Of a stretch of 60,151 bases of DNA, positions 45,392 to 54,054 are shown piece by piece. The position numbers and the translations under genes are program-made. The notes under the pieces are model-generated. The model was not told the DNA's origin. It made no database searches and saw only the letters and a program-made list of their open reading frames with translations. Numbering within the stretch: position 1 is the stretch's first letter; each line of letters opens with the position of its first letter. The DNA is from an uncultured Chloracidobacterium sp. (GTDB taxonomy: Bacteria; Acidobacteriota; Blastocatellia; Pyrinomonadales; Pyrinomonadaceae): assembly GCA_937941715.1 (NCBI GenBank), contig CALDGX010000021.1:1-60151 (forward strand). Reading direction: 5' to 3'.

Positions 45392-46771
45392 ATGTCTCAA
45401 ATGACACAATTCAAGCTGATCCCGGTTGTCGAAACTATGCCGGCGGACCTTTTGACGCCGCTCGCGGTGTATTTGCGGTTGTCGGCGGGTGCGGCGAACT
45501 CTTTCCTGCTCGAGTCGGTCGAGGGCGGCAAGAGTCTCGCCAGATATTCGTTCATCGGCGCCGACCCGGTCGAGGTGGTCACGGGCGGCCGCCGCGAATT
45601 TGAGTCGCTCCGGCAGCATTTCGACGAACACGCCGCCCACGCCGGGCCGGATATGCCGTCATTTATCGGCGGAGCGATCGGCTGCCTCGGCTTTGACGCG
45701 TGCGAGTGGTTCGAACCTTCGCTTGAGGGTTCGGGCGGCGATGGTGACGCCTGTGCGTTTATGATCTATCGCTCGATCGTCGCGTTTGACCACGCCAAAC
45801 AGTTGATCAAGATCATCTCGCTCGACATCAGCGGCGAGGAACAGAGGGCAAGGCGGCGAAATGCCGAAGTCCGCGAGCGGTTAGAGGCTTCGGCCATGCC
45901 GAATTGGCAGCCTGCCGATACCCAATCATTATCGGAGACGGCCGTCTCCAATTGGGAGCGAAACGAATTCGAAACGGCCGTTACGCGGATCAAGGAACTG
46001 ATAGACGCCGGCGAGTGCTATCAGGCCGTGCTGTCACAGTGTTTTACACGCCCGACGGCGGCTCATCCGGTGTCGATATATCGTGCCTTGCGGTCGTTAA
46101 ACCCCTCGCCGTATATGTTTCTGCTGGACCTCGGCAACAGGCAGATCATCGGCGCCTCGCCCGAAATGCTGGTCCGCTGCGAGGGCGACCGGCTAGAGTA
46201 TCGCCCGATCGCCGGCACACGGCCGCGCGGCAAGACCGCCGACGAAGACGACGCTCTCGCCGAAGAAATGAAACGCGACGCCAAGGAGGTCGCTGAGCAT
46301 TTGATGCTGGTTGACCTCGGCCGCAACGACCTCGGCCGCGTGGCCGAATACGGCAGCGTTAACGTCGACAAGCTGATGACCGTCGAAAAATACTCACACG
46401 TACAACATCTGGTCAGTTCGCTTTCGGCCAGACTGCGGCCGGGCCTCGATCGTTTTGACGCATTGGCGGCCTGCTTTCCCGCCGGGACCGTCTCGGGTGC
46501 ACCCAAGGTCCGTGCGATCGAGGTCATTCGCGGCCTCGAACCGACTCCTCGCGGCGTATATGCGGGAGCGGTCGGCTATTTTGATTATGCAGGCAATATG
46601 GACACCTGCATCGCGATCCGGACTCTGGTCCTCGAGAACGGTATCGCCAAGGTTCAGGCCGGCGCCGGTATCGTCGCCGATTCCGTGCCGGCTTCCGAGT
46701 TTGACGAGACGGTCAACAAGGCCAAGGTTCTGATGAGGGCGATAGATATCGCCGAAAGCGGCGAGTTATAG
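45392..46771 (+). CDS. trpE: Anthranilate synthase component I
   Basis: The product is 459 residues from ATG 45392 (GGAAG 8 bases upstream; a GTG at 45383 is an alternative). The chorismate-binding domain has YMFLLDLGNRQIIGASPEML, the IAGTRPRGK motif, the LVDLGRNDLGRVA stretch and FPAGTVSGAPKVRAIE. The N-terminal half has LLESVEGGKSLARYSFIGADP, the Trp feedback site region. It makes anthranilate from chorismate with the glutaminase TrpG, which is not encoded in this operon. It follows the attenuator. Confidence 0.95.
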   Translation: MSQMTQFKLIPVVETMPADLLTPLAVYLRLSAGAANSFLLESVEGGKSLARYSFIGADPVEVVTGGRREFESLRQHFDEHAAHAGPDMPSFIGGAIGCLGFDACEWFEPSLEGSGGDGDACAFMIYRSIVAFDHAKQLIKIISLDISGEEQRARRRNAEVRERLEASAMPNWQPADTQSLSETAVSNWERNEFETAVTRIKELIDAGECYQAVLSQCFTRPTAAHPVSIYRALRSLNPSPYMFLLDLGNRQIIGASPEMLVRCEGDRLEYRPIAGTRPRGKTADEDDALAEEMKRDAKEVAEHLMLVDLGRNDLGRVAEYGSVNVDKLMTVEKYSHVQHLVSSLSARLRPGLDRFDALAACFPAGTVSGAPKVRAIEVIRGLEPTPRGVYAGAVGYFDYAGNMDTCIAIRTLVLENGIAKVQAGAGIVADSVPASEFDETVNKAKVLMRAIDIAESGEL

Positions 46772-46773
46772 AT

Positions 46774-47793
46774 ATGAGCGAGATACTGACACACTACACC
46801 AACGAATTCCGTTCAGGTCGGGACGTTTCGCCGTACGACGCCGAGGCCGTCTTTGCCGAGATGATCTCGACCTCCGACGAGGACGCATTGTCGGTGATGC
46901 TCGACGCTTGGTCCCGAAAAGGCACGACCGAGGACGAACTCTTTCGCTTCGCCTCGATAATGCGCGGCCGAATGAAGCGTTTGGAGCACCGGTTGGCGTC
47001 GGTTACCGACATTGTCGGCACCGGCGGCAGCCGCTCAAAGACCATCAACGTTTCGACGGCCGCCGCGTTCGTAATCGCCGCCGCCGGAGTTCCGGTCGCA
47101 AAACACGGTAACCGGGCGGCAACCTCTTCGAGCGGTAGTTCCGACGTGCTTTCGCTGCTCGGGATCGACGTTGACGTAGAGATCGCCGCCACTCGCCAAA
47201 ACCTCGACGAAAATGGCCTCTGCTTTATGTTCGCGCCGCGCTTTCACTCACTCTCGCCGGTGCTTTCGGCGGCCAGGCGTCGTGTCGAAACGCCGACGAT
47301 TTTTAATAACGTTGGACCGCTCTGCAATCCGGCATCGGCGTCGCATCACGTTATCGGGGTCTGGAACAACGCTCTGGTCCGCAAGACGGCACGTGTGCTG
47401 ACGCGGCTCGGTTCCGAACGGTCGTGGATAGTCTATGGCACTGACGGCCTCGACGAGATATCGCTGACGGCTCCGACAAATGTCGCTGAGATCGACGGAA
47501 ACTCGATTCGCGAATTTACGGTCACGGCCGCTGATTTCGGTATTGATCGGATCGACAGGGACTTGCCGCTGAACTGCACAGCCGAACAAAGCTCCGCGAT
47601 CATCCGATCGGTGCTTTCAAACGAAATGCCCGGCCGCGATGCCGAAAATCTGGTCCTGATCAACGCCGCAGCCGCGATCTATGTCGCAGGCGGCTCGGGT
47701 TCGCTGACCGAGGCATTTGAAACCGCACGGGCAGCGGTTCGTAACGGCTCGGCCGCCGTAAAACTTCGGCAGATGTCCAATTTATCCATATGA
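46774..47793 (+). CDS. trpD: Anthranilate phosphoribosyltransferase
   Basis: The 339-residue enzyme has the PRPP-binding segment DIVGTGGSRSKTINVSTAAA and KHGNRAATSSSGSSDVL; the classical GNRxxSSxxGSAD motif is changed slightly (GNRAATSSSGSSD). FNNVGPLCNPA and VYGTDGLDEISL are also conserved. It joins anthranilate to phosphoribosyl diphosphate. It begins 2 bases after trpE and overlaps trpC by 4 bases (ATGA). Confidence 0.95.
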   Translation: MSEILTHYTNEFRSGRDVSPYDAEAVFAEMISTSDEDALSVMLDAWSRKGTTEDELFRFASIMRGRMKRLEHRLASVTDIVGTGGSRSKTINVSTAAAFVIAAAGVPVAKHGNRAATSSSGSSDVLSLLGIDVDVEIAATRQNLDENGLCFMFAPRFHSLSPVLSAARRRVETPTIFNNVGPLCNPASASHHVIGVWNNALVRKTARVLTRLGSERSWIVYGTDGLDEISLTAPTNVAEIDGNSIREFTVTAADFGIDRIDRDLPLNCTAEQSSAIIRSVLSNEMPGRDAENLVLINAAAAIYVAGGSGSLTEAFETARAAVRNGSAAVKLRQMSNLSI

Positions 47794-48581
47794 CGGCAAC
47801 GTTTCTTGAAAAAGTGATCGCACGAACACGCGAGTCGGTTGCGGCCCGATCGTCCGGGATGAGCCTTTCCGCCATCGAGGAAAGAGCGGCGGCAGTTCGC
47901 TCGGTCGCCGTGCCGCATACGTTTCGACACGCCCTTGCCGCAGCCGGTCGTACCAATATTATTGCCGAGATAAAGCGTGCATCACCGTCGAAAGGCGTCA
48001 TCAACGACCGGATAGACGTCGGTGAAACGGCTCTCGCGTATCAAGGCGGCGGTGCCGCCGCGATATCGGTCCTGACCGAACCTGAGTATTTTCGCGGTTC
48101 GCTCGACGACCTGACGATCGCCCGGGCCGCCGTCGACCTGCCGCTGCTGCGTAAGGACTTCATTATCGATGACTATCAAATCTATGAGGCCGCGGCCTTT
48201 GGTGCCGACGCCGTGCTGCTGATCGTGGCGGCCCTCGTTGAAGACAAATTACGGTATTTGCTCGGCGCGGCCGGCAGTCTTGGCATGGACGCGGTCGTCG
48301 AAGTCCACACACCCGAAGACCTGGAAATTGCAGCTCGGGCCGGGGCAGCGATCATCGGGGTTAATAATCGTGACCTGCGATCGCTGTCGGTTTCGCTTGA
48401 TGTTTCACGCCGGCTGATCGCTATGCGGCCGCCCGGATCGATCATGATCGCCGAGAGCGGCATCTCGTCCCGCGCCGAAATTGACGAGCTTCGCGAACTC
48501 GGCTTCGACGGATTTTTGATCGGTGAAACGCTTATGCGCAGCGGTGATCCCGCCGCCGTACTGGAGGAGTTTGGTGCATAG
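47790..48581 (+). CDS. trpC: Indole-3-glycerol-phosphate synthase
   Basis: The 263-residue TIM-barrel enzyme has IIAEIKRASPSKGVI, SVLTEPEYFRGSLDDL, LLRKDFIIDDYQIYEA, GVNNRDLRSL and IAESGISSRAEI, all conserved. It closes the indole ring. A strong GGAGGAG inside its last codons is the ribosome site of the next gene, which overlaps it by 8 bases. Confidence 0.96.
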   Translation: MTATFLEKVIARTRESVAARSSGMSLSAIEERAAAVRSVAVPHTFRHALAAAGRTNIIAEIKRASPSKGVINDRIDVGETALAYQGGGAAAISVLTEPEYFRGSLDDLTIARAAVDLPLLRKDFIIDDYQIYEAAAFGADAVLLIVAALVEDKLRYLLGAAGSLGMDAVVEVHTPEDLEIAARAGAAIIGVNNRDLRSLSVSLDVSRRLIAMRPPGSIMIAESGISSRAEIDELRELGFDGFLIGETLMRSGDPAAVLEEFGA

Positions 48582-49731
48582 ACCGCATTTACGATACAAG
48601 GATCAAACCCCTCGGGAGCGAACGTGGACGATCCATTTCATCTCCGTGATGAAGTTTGTCAAAGCCGCGATCCTGATCGCCATCGGGATCAAGCTCTTGT
48701 CGCTCTTCGGGCGTGACGTCCACGAATGGGCGACCGACTTTATCACGCGGCACGGCATCGATACGGCCAACCGATTTGTCGAGTCGACACTCGCCAAACT
48801 CGAGGGCGTCGGCAACAGGCAGATCGTCGCTTTCAGCACGGTCGCTTTCTGTTACTCCGGCCTGCTGATGACCGAGGGCATCGGCCTCTGGATGCAGAAA
48901 CGCTGGGCCGAGTGGCTGACGGCGATCGCGACCGCCCTTTTCATCCCGATCGAATTGTATGAGCTGTATGAACGATTTACATGGGTAAGGGTCGCCATTC
49001 TGCTGCTTAATATCTTTGTAGTTTGGTACCTTTTGACGCGTTTGAAGGACGAAAAGCGTGAGCCTTCACACGACGGTCCCAAGGCTTCGGAGATGGACAC
49101 CGCTCTCGTGAAAATATGCGGTATCACACGGCCCGAGGACGCCGAGATGGCGGTAAGTCACGGAGCCGGCCTTCTTGGCTTCAATTTTTATTCAGGAAGC
49201 CCGCGTTACATCACTCCGGAGGCCGCCAGATCGATCATTGCGAATTTACCGGACGGCGTGTCGGCAGTCGGTGTCTTTGTGAACGAGGCCATCGAGAATA
49301 TCAGTTGGATCTCTCGCGAAACAGGTCTGCACGCGGTCCAACTACACGGTGACGAAGACGCTGAGTTCATTGCACGGCTCCGCTCGCAATGCCCACTCGA
49401 AGTGATCAAAGCGGTCAGGTTACGATCCGGTATTGTGGTCGACCGCAAGGTTCTTGACGCAGCTTCGGCCTTGCTGATCGACAGCTACTCCGAAAATGTC
49501 TTTGGCGGCTCCGGCAAGACGGCCGATTGGCCCGCCGCGTACGAACTTGGCGTTACCACGGCCAAGCCGATCTTCCTCGCCGGCGGCCTTACACCCGAAA
49601 ACGTGGCCGACGCGATACGAGCGGTTCGGCCGTACGCCGTCGATGTCGCCAGCGGCGTCGAATCGTCGCCCGGGATAAAAGATGACGCAAAGGTCGCGGC
49701 ATTTATCAGGGCCGCAAAGGAAGCAATATGA
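48574..49731 (+). CDS. trpF: DUF2127 membrane domain fused to phosphoribosylanthranilate isomerase
   Basis: I choose GTG 48574 (385 aa) because GGAGGAG lies 4 bases upstream and the frame runs unbroken. Residues ~17-156 resemble DUF2127: VKAAILIAIGIKLLSLFGRD, VHEWATDF, MTEGIGLWMQKRWAEWLTAI, FIPIELYELYERFTWVRV and LLNIFVVWYLLTRL, with about four membrane segments. From residue ~175 the protein is a full TrpF barrel with LVKICGITRPEDA (catalytic Cys182), VGVFVNEAIENI, AVQLHGDED, LLIDSYSENVFGGSGKTADW and ASGVESSPGIKD. The short loop PSHDGPKASEMDT joins them. TrpF is normally soluble and single-domain. No stop or frameshift separates the halves, but an internal start at ATG 49092 cannot be excluded. 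Confidence 0.85.
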   Translation: MHRPHLRYKDQTPRERTWTIHFISVMKFVKAAILIAIGIKLLSLFGRDVHEWATDFITRHGIDTANRFVESTLAKLEGVGNRQIVAFSTVAFCYSGLLMTEGIGLWMQKRWAEWLTAIATALFIPIELYELYERFTWVRVAILLLNIFVVWYLLTRLKDEKREPSHDGPKASEMDTALVKICGITRPEDAEMAVSHGAGLLGFNFYSGSPRYITPEAARSIIANLPDGVSAVGVFVNEAIENISWISRETGLHAVQLHGDEDAEFIARLRSQCPLEVIKAVRLRSGIVVDRKVLDAASALLIDSYSENVFGGSGKTADWPAAYELGVTTAKPIFLAGGLTPENVADAIRAVRPYAVDVASGVESSPGIKDDAKVAAFIRAAKEAI

Positions 49732-50939
49732 ATTACGAACCGGATGAAAAAGGATATTTCGGTGAATTCGGCGGAAGGTTTGTCCCCGAAACACTCGTCG
49801 CGCCGCTTGACGAACTGACCGCGGCATACCTGTCGGCGCGTGACGATCCTGAGTTTCAGGCCAGTTTTGCGGAACTTCTCCAAACTTATGTCGGCCGCCC
49901 GAGCCCGCTATATTTTGCAAAACGACTGACCGAAACGCTCGGCGGAGCACGGATATATCTGAAACGCGAGGACCTTAATCATACCGGTGCTCATAAGATA
50001 AATAATTGTATCGGACAGATACTGCTCGCCCGGCGAATGGGCAAACGGCGGATCATCGCCGAGACCGGTGCCGGCCAGCACGGCGTCGCGACCGCGACCG
50101 TCTGTGCGATGTTCGGGCTCGAATGCGTCGTTTATATGGGCACCGAGGATATGCGGCGACAGCAGTTGAATGTATTTCGCATGCGCCTGCTCGGTGCCGA
50201 GGTCCGCGGCGTCGATTCCGGTTCATGCACCCTCAAGGACGCGATCAATGAGGCGTTGCGCGATTGGGTCACAAATGTCGACTCGACATATTACCTGCTG
50301 GGTTCGGCACTCGGGCCGCATCCTTACCCGTCGATGGTCCGTGACCTGCAGAGGGTCATCGGCCGCGAGGCTCGCGAGCAGATCCTTAAGGTCGAAGGCC
50401 GCCTTCCCGACCTGCTTGTCGCCTGTGTCGGCGGCGGGTCGAACTCGATCGGCCTATTCTATGATTTTCTTAATGATGATGTGCAGATGATCGGTGTCGA
50501 GGCGGGCGGACGCGGACCGTTCCTCGGCGAACACGCAGCGAGGTTCATGTCCGGCGGCAAGGTCGGCGTGCTTCAAGGTACAAAGAGTTATTTACTGCAA
50601 AACGAAGACGGGCAGATCGCTGCGACCCACTCTGTATCAGCCGGGCTCGATTATGCGTCGATCGGGCCCGAGCACGCGTATTTGCACGACCTCGGCCGTG
50701 TCAGATACATATCGGCGAACGATGACGAGGCCCTCGCGGCGTTCAGGACGCTGTCCGAGACCGAGGGTATAATCCCGGCGCTCGAATCGGCTCACGCGGT
50801 CGCCGCCGCGATCCGTTTAGCTCCTGAAATGAGTCCGAACCAGGTGATGATCGTCAACCTGTCGGGCCGGGGCGACAAGGATATCGACACGGTCATTGCC
50901 GCCGACGCAGCATCGGAAAGGAGGCCCGCAGGCAAATGA
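49728..50939 (+). CDS. trpB: Tryptophan synthase beta chain
   Basis: The 403-residue PLP enzyme has the Schiff-base Lys90 in EDLNHTGAHKINN. AETGAGQHGVATATVCA, VACVGGGSNSIGLFYDFLND and LSGRGDKDID bind substrate and phosphate. The ATG overlaps the trpF stop codon (ATGA) and its end overlaps trpA likewise. It condenses indole and serine. Confidence 0.97.
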   Translation: MNYEPDEKGYFGEFGGRFVPETLVAPLDELTAAYLSARDDPEFQASFAELLQTYVGRPSPLYFAKRLTETLGGARIYLKREDLNHTGAHKINNCIGQILLARRMGKRRIIAETGAGQHGVATATVCAMFGLECVVYMGTEDMRRQQLNVFRMRLLGAEVRGVDSGSCTLKDAINEALRDWVTNVDSTYYLLGSALGPHPYPSMVRDLQRVIGREAREQILKVEGRLPDLLVACVGGGSNSIGLFYDFLNDDVQMIGVEAGGRGPFLGEHAARFMSGGKVGVLQGTKSYLLQNEDGQIAATHSVSAGLDYASIGPEHAYLHDLGRVRYISANDDEALAAFRTLSETEGIIPALESAHAVAAAIRLAPEMSPNQVMIVNLSGRGDKDIDTVIAADAASERRPAGK

Positions 50940-51733
50940 GCAGGATCGAAAGCACACTTCGCAAACAAAGATCGTTCATCCCGTTCGTCACGGCCGGTGA
51001 CCCTGATCCGCAAACGTCGCTGGCGGTCATACTCAAACTTGCCGAACTCGGCGCCGACGTGATCGAACTCGGCGTTCCTTTCAGTGACCCGATGGCCGAC
51101 GGACCGGTGATCCAGCGTTCGTCGGATCGGGCGCTTGACGGCGGGATGACGCTCGCCCGAGTACTCGATCTGGCCGCCGAGTTTCGCAAGGTGAGCGGCG
51201 TACCGCTGGTCCTTTTCAGCTATTACAACCCGATAATGAAATACGGCCTCGAACGCTTTGCCCGCGACGCTTCTGCCGCCGGTATCGACGGTGTCCTGCT
51301 CACCGACGTGATCGATGACGAGGCCGTGTCGATCGCCGCCCGATTGGACGCGTTCGGCATTGATCTGATCTCACTTGTCGCACCCACGACGACTGACGAG
51401 AGGCTCGGGATGATATGCCGGAACGCTAGCGGGTTTATCTATGCGGTTTCGCGGGCCGGGGTGACCGGTGCCCGGAGTGATGTAAGCTCGGCGGCCGAGG
51501 AACTCGTTTCCCGGACGCGGCGTTTCACCGGCTTGCCGATCGCCGTCGGTTTTGGCATCTCGACCAGCGATCAGGTGGACGAAGTATGGCGGTTTGCCGA
51601 TGCGGCGGTCGTCGGGTCGGCGATCGTCAGTGTTATTGAGCGGTCTCTGGCGGCCGGCGGGACTATCGAGGCGGTCGATAGTTTCGTCCGATCGCTGCTG
51701 CCGCAATTTGCAAAAACAGGTGCCGAAAACTAA
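50936..51733 (+). CDS. trpA: Tryptophan synthase alpha chain
   Basis: The 265-residue barrel has the catalytic Glu in VIELGVPFSDPMADGPVIQ and the Asp in DGVLLTDVIDDE. YNPIMKYGLERFARDA and AVGFGISTSDQVDEVW are conserved. It releases indole to the beta chain. It overlaps trpB by 4 bases. After the stop there are 36 bases before aroF. Confidence 0.96.
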   Translation: MSRIESTLRKQRSFIPFVTAGDPDPQTSLAVILKLAELGADVIELGVPFSDPMADGPVIQRSSDRALDGGMTLARVLDLAAEFRKVSGVPLVLFSYYNPIMKYGLERFARDASAAGIDGVLLTDVIDDEAVSIAARLDAFGIDLISLVAPTTTDERLGMICRNASGFIYAVSRAGVTGARSDVSSAAEELVSRTRRFTGLPIAVGFGISTSDQVDEVWRFADAAVVGSAIVSVIERSLAAGGTIEAVDSFVRSLLPQFAKTGAEN

Positions 51734-51769
51734 AGTTGTAGTTTTGCGGCCGTTACAGGCTTTTTATAT

Positions 51770-52801
51770 ATGCTTATCGTAATGAAATCCGGCGCCTCAG
51801 CGTCGGAGATTGAGAGAGTTTTAGAGGTGATCGACGCACTCGGTTTTCGCGGGCATTCACTGCCGGGAGCCAACCGGACCGCGATCGGCGTCACCGGCAA
51901 CAGCGGTGCGATCGACCCGGCTCATTTCGAGAACCTGGCCGGCGTCGCCCAGGCGATCCGCGTTACCCAGCCGTACAAATTGATCTCTAAAGACCTTCGT
52001 CCCGAAAGGTCGGTCGTCAAGGTCGGTAATTCCGCCATCGGCGGCAGCGAACTTGCGATGATCGCCGGCCCGTGCGCGCTTGAGGACCATGAACAGGTGA
52101 TCTCGACCGCCCGTATCGTCGCCGAGAGCGGAGCCAAGTTCTTCCGCGGCGGCGCATACAAGCCGCGTACTTCGCCATACGCATTTCAGGGACTGGGCGA
52201 GGAAGGGCTGAAAATGATGGCTGAGGTCCGCGAACAGTTCGGACTTAACATCGTCACCGAGGCGATGGACGAACATGGGGTCGACGCCGTCGAAAAATAC
52301 GGCGACTGCATCCAGATCGGTGCACGCAATATGCAGAACTTTTCGCTGCTCAAATATGTCGGCCAGACGCGAAAACCCGTTCTGCTCAAACGCGGATTGT
52401 CGGCGACGCTCGATGAGTTTCTGCTTGCGGCCGAGTACATAATGGCCGAGGGCAATTACGATGTCATTCTCTGCGAACGCGGTATCCGGACCTTTGCCGC
52501 TCACGCCCGAAACACTCTTGACCTTTCGATCGTGCCGGCCGTTCAGCGGATCACTCACCTGCCGATAATTGTCGACCCGTCGCACGGTACCGGCAGGAAC
52601 TATATGGTCGAACCGCTTGCCCGTGCTGCCGTAGCGGTCGGGGCCGACGGATTGATCATCGAGGTCCATCCGTGCCCCGAGGAAGCGTTGTGCGACGGAG
52701 CTCAGGCTCTCACGCCGGGACAGTATCTACGGCTGGTCGAGCAAGTCCGGCGGCTCGCCGAAGTGATGTCTGAAAGTTCGGCCGCCCACGCCGGTAACTG
52801 A
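51770..52801 (+). CDS. aroF: DAHP synthase, type I-beta, with N-terminal regulatory domain
   Basis: The 343-residue enzyme has an N-terminal ferredoxin-like domain (MLIVMKSGASASEIERVLEVI), the likely feedback-sensing part of this class. A KDO8PS-like barrel follows: IAGPCALEDHEQV, FFRGGAYKPRTSPYAFQG, GARNMQNFSLLKYVGQ, LKRGLSATLDEFL, CERGIRTF, DPSHGTGR and EVHPCPEEALCDG, which include metal and substrate residues. It makes the first shikimate-pathway intermediate. Its place after trpA puts the supply step under tryptophan attenuation. Confidence 0.94.
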   Translation: MLIVMKSGASASEIERVLEVIDALGFRGHSLPGANRTAIGVTGNSGAIDPAHFENLAGVAQAIRVTQPYKLISKDLRPERSVVKVGNSAIGGSELAMIAGPCALEDHEQVISTARIVAESGAKFFRGGAYKPRTSPYAFQGLGEEGLKMMAEVREQFGLNIVTEAMDEHGVDAVEKYGDCIQIGARNMQNFSLLKYVGQTRKPVLLKRGLSATLDEFLLAAEYIMAEGNYDVILCERGIRTFAAHARNTLDLSIVPAVQRITHLPIIVDPSHGTGRNYMVEPLARAAVAVGADGLIIEVHPCPEEALCDGAQALTPGQYLRLVEQVRRLAEVMSESSAAHAGN

Positions 52802-52848
52802 CCTGATCCCGGTCGACGGCAAACGCCGCATCGCGTTGCCCGAATACG

Positions 52849-52893
52849 AAAAAAGTCCGCCGACACTCCCGAAGTGTCCGCGGACCTTTTTTT
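52849..52893. terminator. Bidirectional terminator after aroF
   Basis: GTCCGC, a 1-base bulge, then GACACT pair with AGTGTC, a bulge and GCGGAC around CCCGA. The stem is flanked by AAAAAA and TTTTTTT. It can end the trp operon and the convergent small membrane protein (stop at 52917). Confidence 0.85.
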
Positions 52894-52916
52894 ACCTCTC
52901 GCCCGGCGCCTTTTGC

Positions 52917-53303
52917 CTATTTGGCCAGGCGGAGTTTCAACAGACCGTAAAACTGAATATAACAACTCGCCATCGCCGAAACGATCAACAGCGTCATCGG
53001 GACGAACTTAAGCGTCTCGGGCAAAAGCACGCCGATGCTCTGGCGAAACGCAAGCCCCGCAGCCAACCCGACGGCCATGATAACGATCCTGCCGGCAAGC
53101 CATCTTGAGAACGACGGCGGTTCAGCCTCTGACGGCAGAAAGTACGGCAGTACCAGGATCATCAGCATCGTGATCGACATCAATAACGTGTCGAATGCAA
53201 AGATCTGGGCACTCTGGCCAAACTCCAATGCCATAAAGAACAACACGAATGTCGTGTCTATCGAAAAGATCGTTCCTGCGTTGCTGCCGTTGTCTCGTGT
53301 CAT
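52917..53303 (-). CDS. Small multi-pass membrane protein of unknown function
   Basis: The 128-residue protein has about four hydrophobic segments: IDTTFVLFFMALEFGQ, DTLLMSITMLMILVLPYFL, WLAGRIVIMAVGLAAGL and PMTLLIVSAMASCYIQFYG. A soluble loop (PSEAEPPSFSR) lies between the second and third. I do not recognise the family. It lies 44 bases downstream of the XRE gene on the same strand and may share its transcript. Confidence 0.75.
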   Translation of the reverse strand: MTRDNGSNAGTIFSIDTTFVLFFMALEFGQSAQIFAFDTLLMSITMLMILVLPYFLPSEAEPPSFSRWLAGRIVIMAVGLAAGLAFRQSIGVLLPETLKFVPMTLLIVSAMASCYIQFYGLLKLRLAK

Positions 53304-53347
53304 ATTATTTGGTCTCTCGTGATCAAATTGTCTCTCGATAAATTGGC

Positions 53348-53734
53348 CTATTTGCGCTTGCTGAACTGCTGGTAAGCGACCCTGAAAAGCTCCGACAGAG
53401 CTTCGGCCGTTTCCGGCGACAGTTTGCGGTCGGCCCTCAGATGCGCCTCGACGATCTCCGGCGTGGCCTCATGCGGATAATAGATGACCGGCTCGACCGA
53501 TTCGTCCGCGTGTTTCATCAGACGGTCGACCGGCATATCCAGCCACTGCGTGAGACGAGCGATGTTGTCGGCGTCCGGGCGTCCCGTTCCGTTCTCGATG
53601 CGTGAGAGTGTCGAGGCGGAAACGTCGGTCAGATCGGCAACGTCACGCAGGCTGAGTTTCAGCTCCTCGCGTTGACGTTTGATCGCACGTCCGAGCTCGA
53701 CGGTGTTGATTAAGCTTTCATTTTTGAATCCCAT
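53348..53734 (-). CDS. XRE-family transcriptional regulator
   Basis: The 128-residue protein has an N-terminal helix-turn-helix (about 14-70): LGRAIKRQREELKLSLRDVA, VSASTLSRIENGTGRP and NIARLTQWLDMPVDRLM. The C-terminal ~50 residues (TPEIVEAHLRADRKLSPETAEALSELFRVAYQQF, read in parts) form a helical tail. XRE regulators with such tails often pair with ImmA/IrrE-type proteases, which I do not see here. It is divergent from the Rad52-like gene across a 320-base gap full of repeats. Its length and layout recall DdrO, but homology to DdrO is only a thought. Confidence 0.88.
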   Translation of the reverse strand: MGFKNESLINTVELGRAIKRQREELKLSLRDVADLTDVSASTLSRIENGTGRPDADNIARLTQWLDMPVDRLMKHADESVEPVIYYPHEATPEIVEAHLRADRKLSPETAEALSELFRVAYQQFSKRK

Positions 53735-54054
53735 AGTTTTGTTTTTCCTCCATGATTTTGACGTACCATCTCTGGACCTGTCATTTCATAGATAAAACAT
53801 ATCACAACATTTTTTTAAATGCAACACCTCGTTTCATGCTTGCAACATTTTTATTTTTCGGTTACACTGTTTCACAGATGGCACGTTTCACCATATAGCG
53901 TTTCATCACATTGACACTAAAACTGAGTCGCAAAGGCCTGCGAGCGGCGAACAGAGGTGATATCGGGAAGGCGTTTATGGCTGATACAGGCAGCAGCCAT
54001 TAGACAAATGACGCGAGCCCGGAATTATCTGAAGACACATTAGGAGAAATTGAA
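53735..54054. promoter_or_regulatory. Shared divergent promoter region with five TTTCA repeats
   Basis: No gene is present. For the XRE gene (minus), TTGCAT and TATGTT (extended TGnTATGTT) are 17 bases apart at 53824-53796. For the Rad52-like gene (plus), TTGCAA (53840-53845) and TACACT (53863-53868) are 17 bases apart. TTTCA occurs on the plus strand at 53784, 53832, 53870, 53886 and 53901; four are in a GTTTCAY context, and one or more lie next to each promoter's start. AT-rich stretches with AACATTTTT lie between. AGGAGA before 54055 is the ribosome site. Confidence 0.5.

Noticed and set aside
52849..52893. Small RNA gene
   Set aside because: A stem flanked by A- and T-runs between convergent genes is better explained as a bidirectional terminator.
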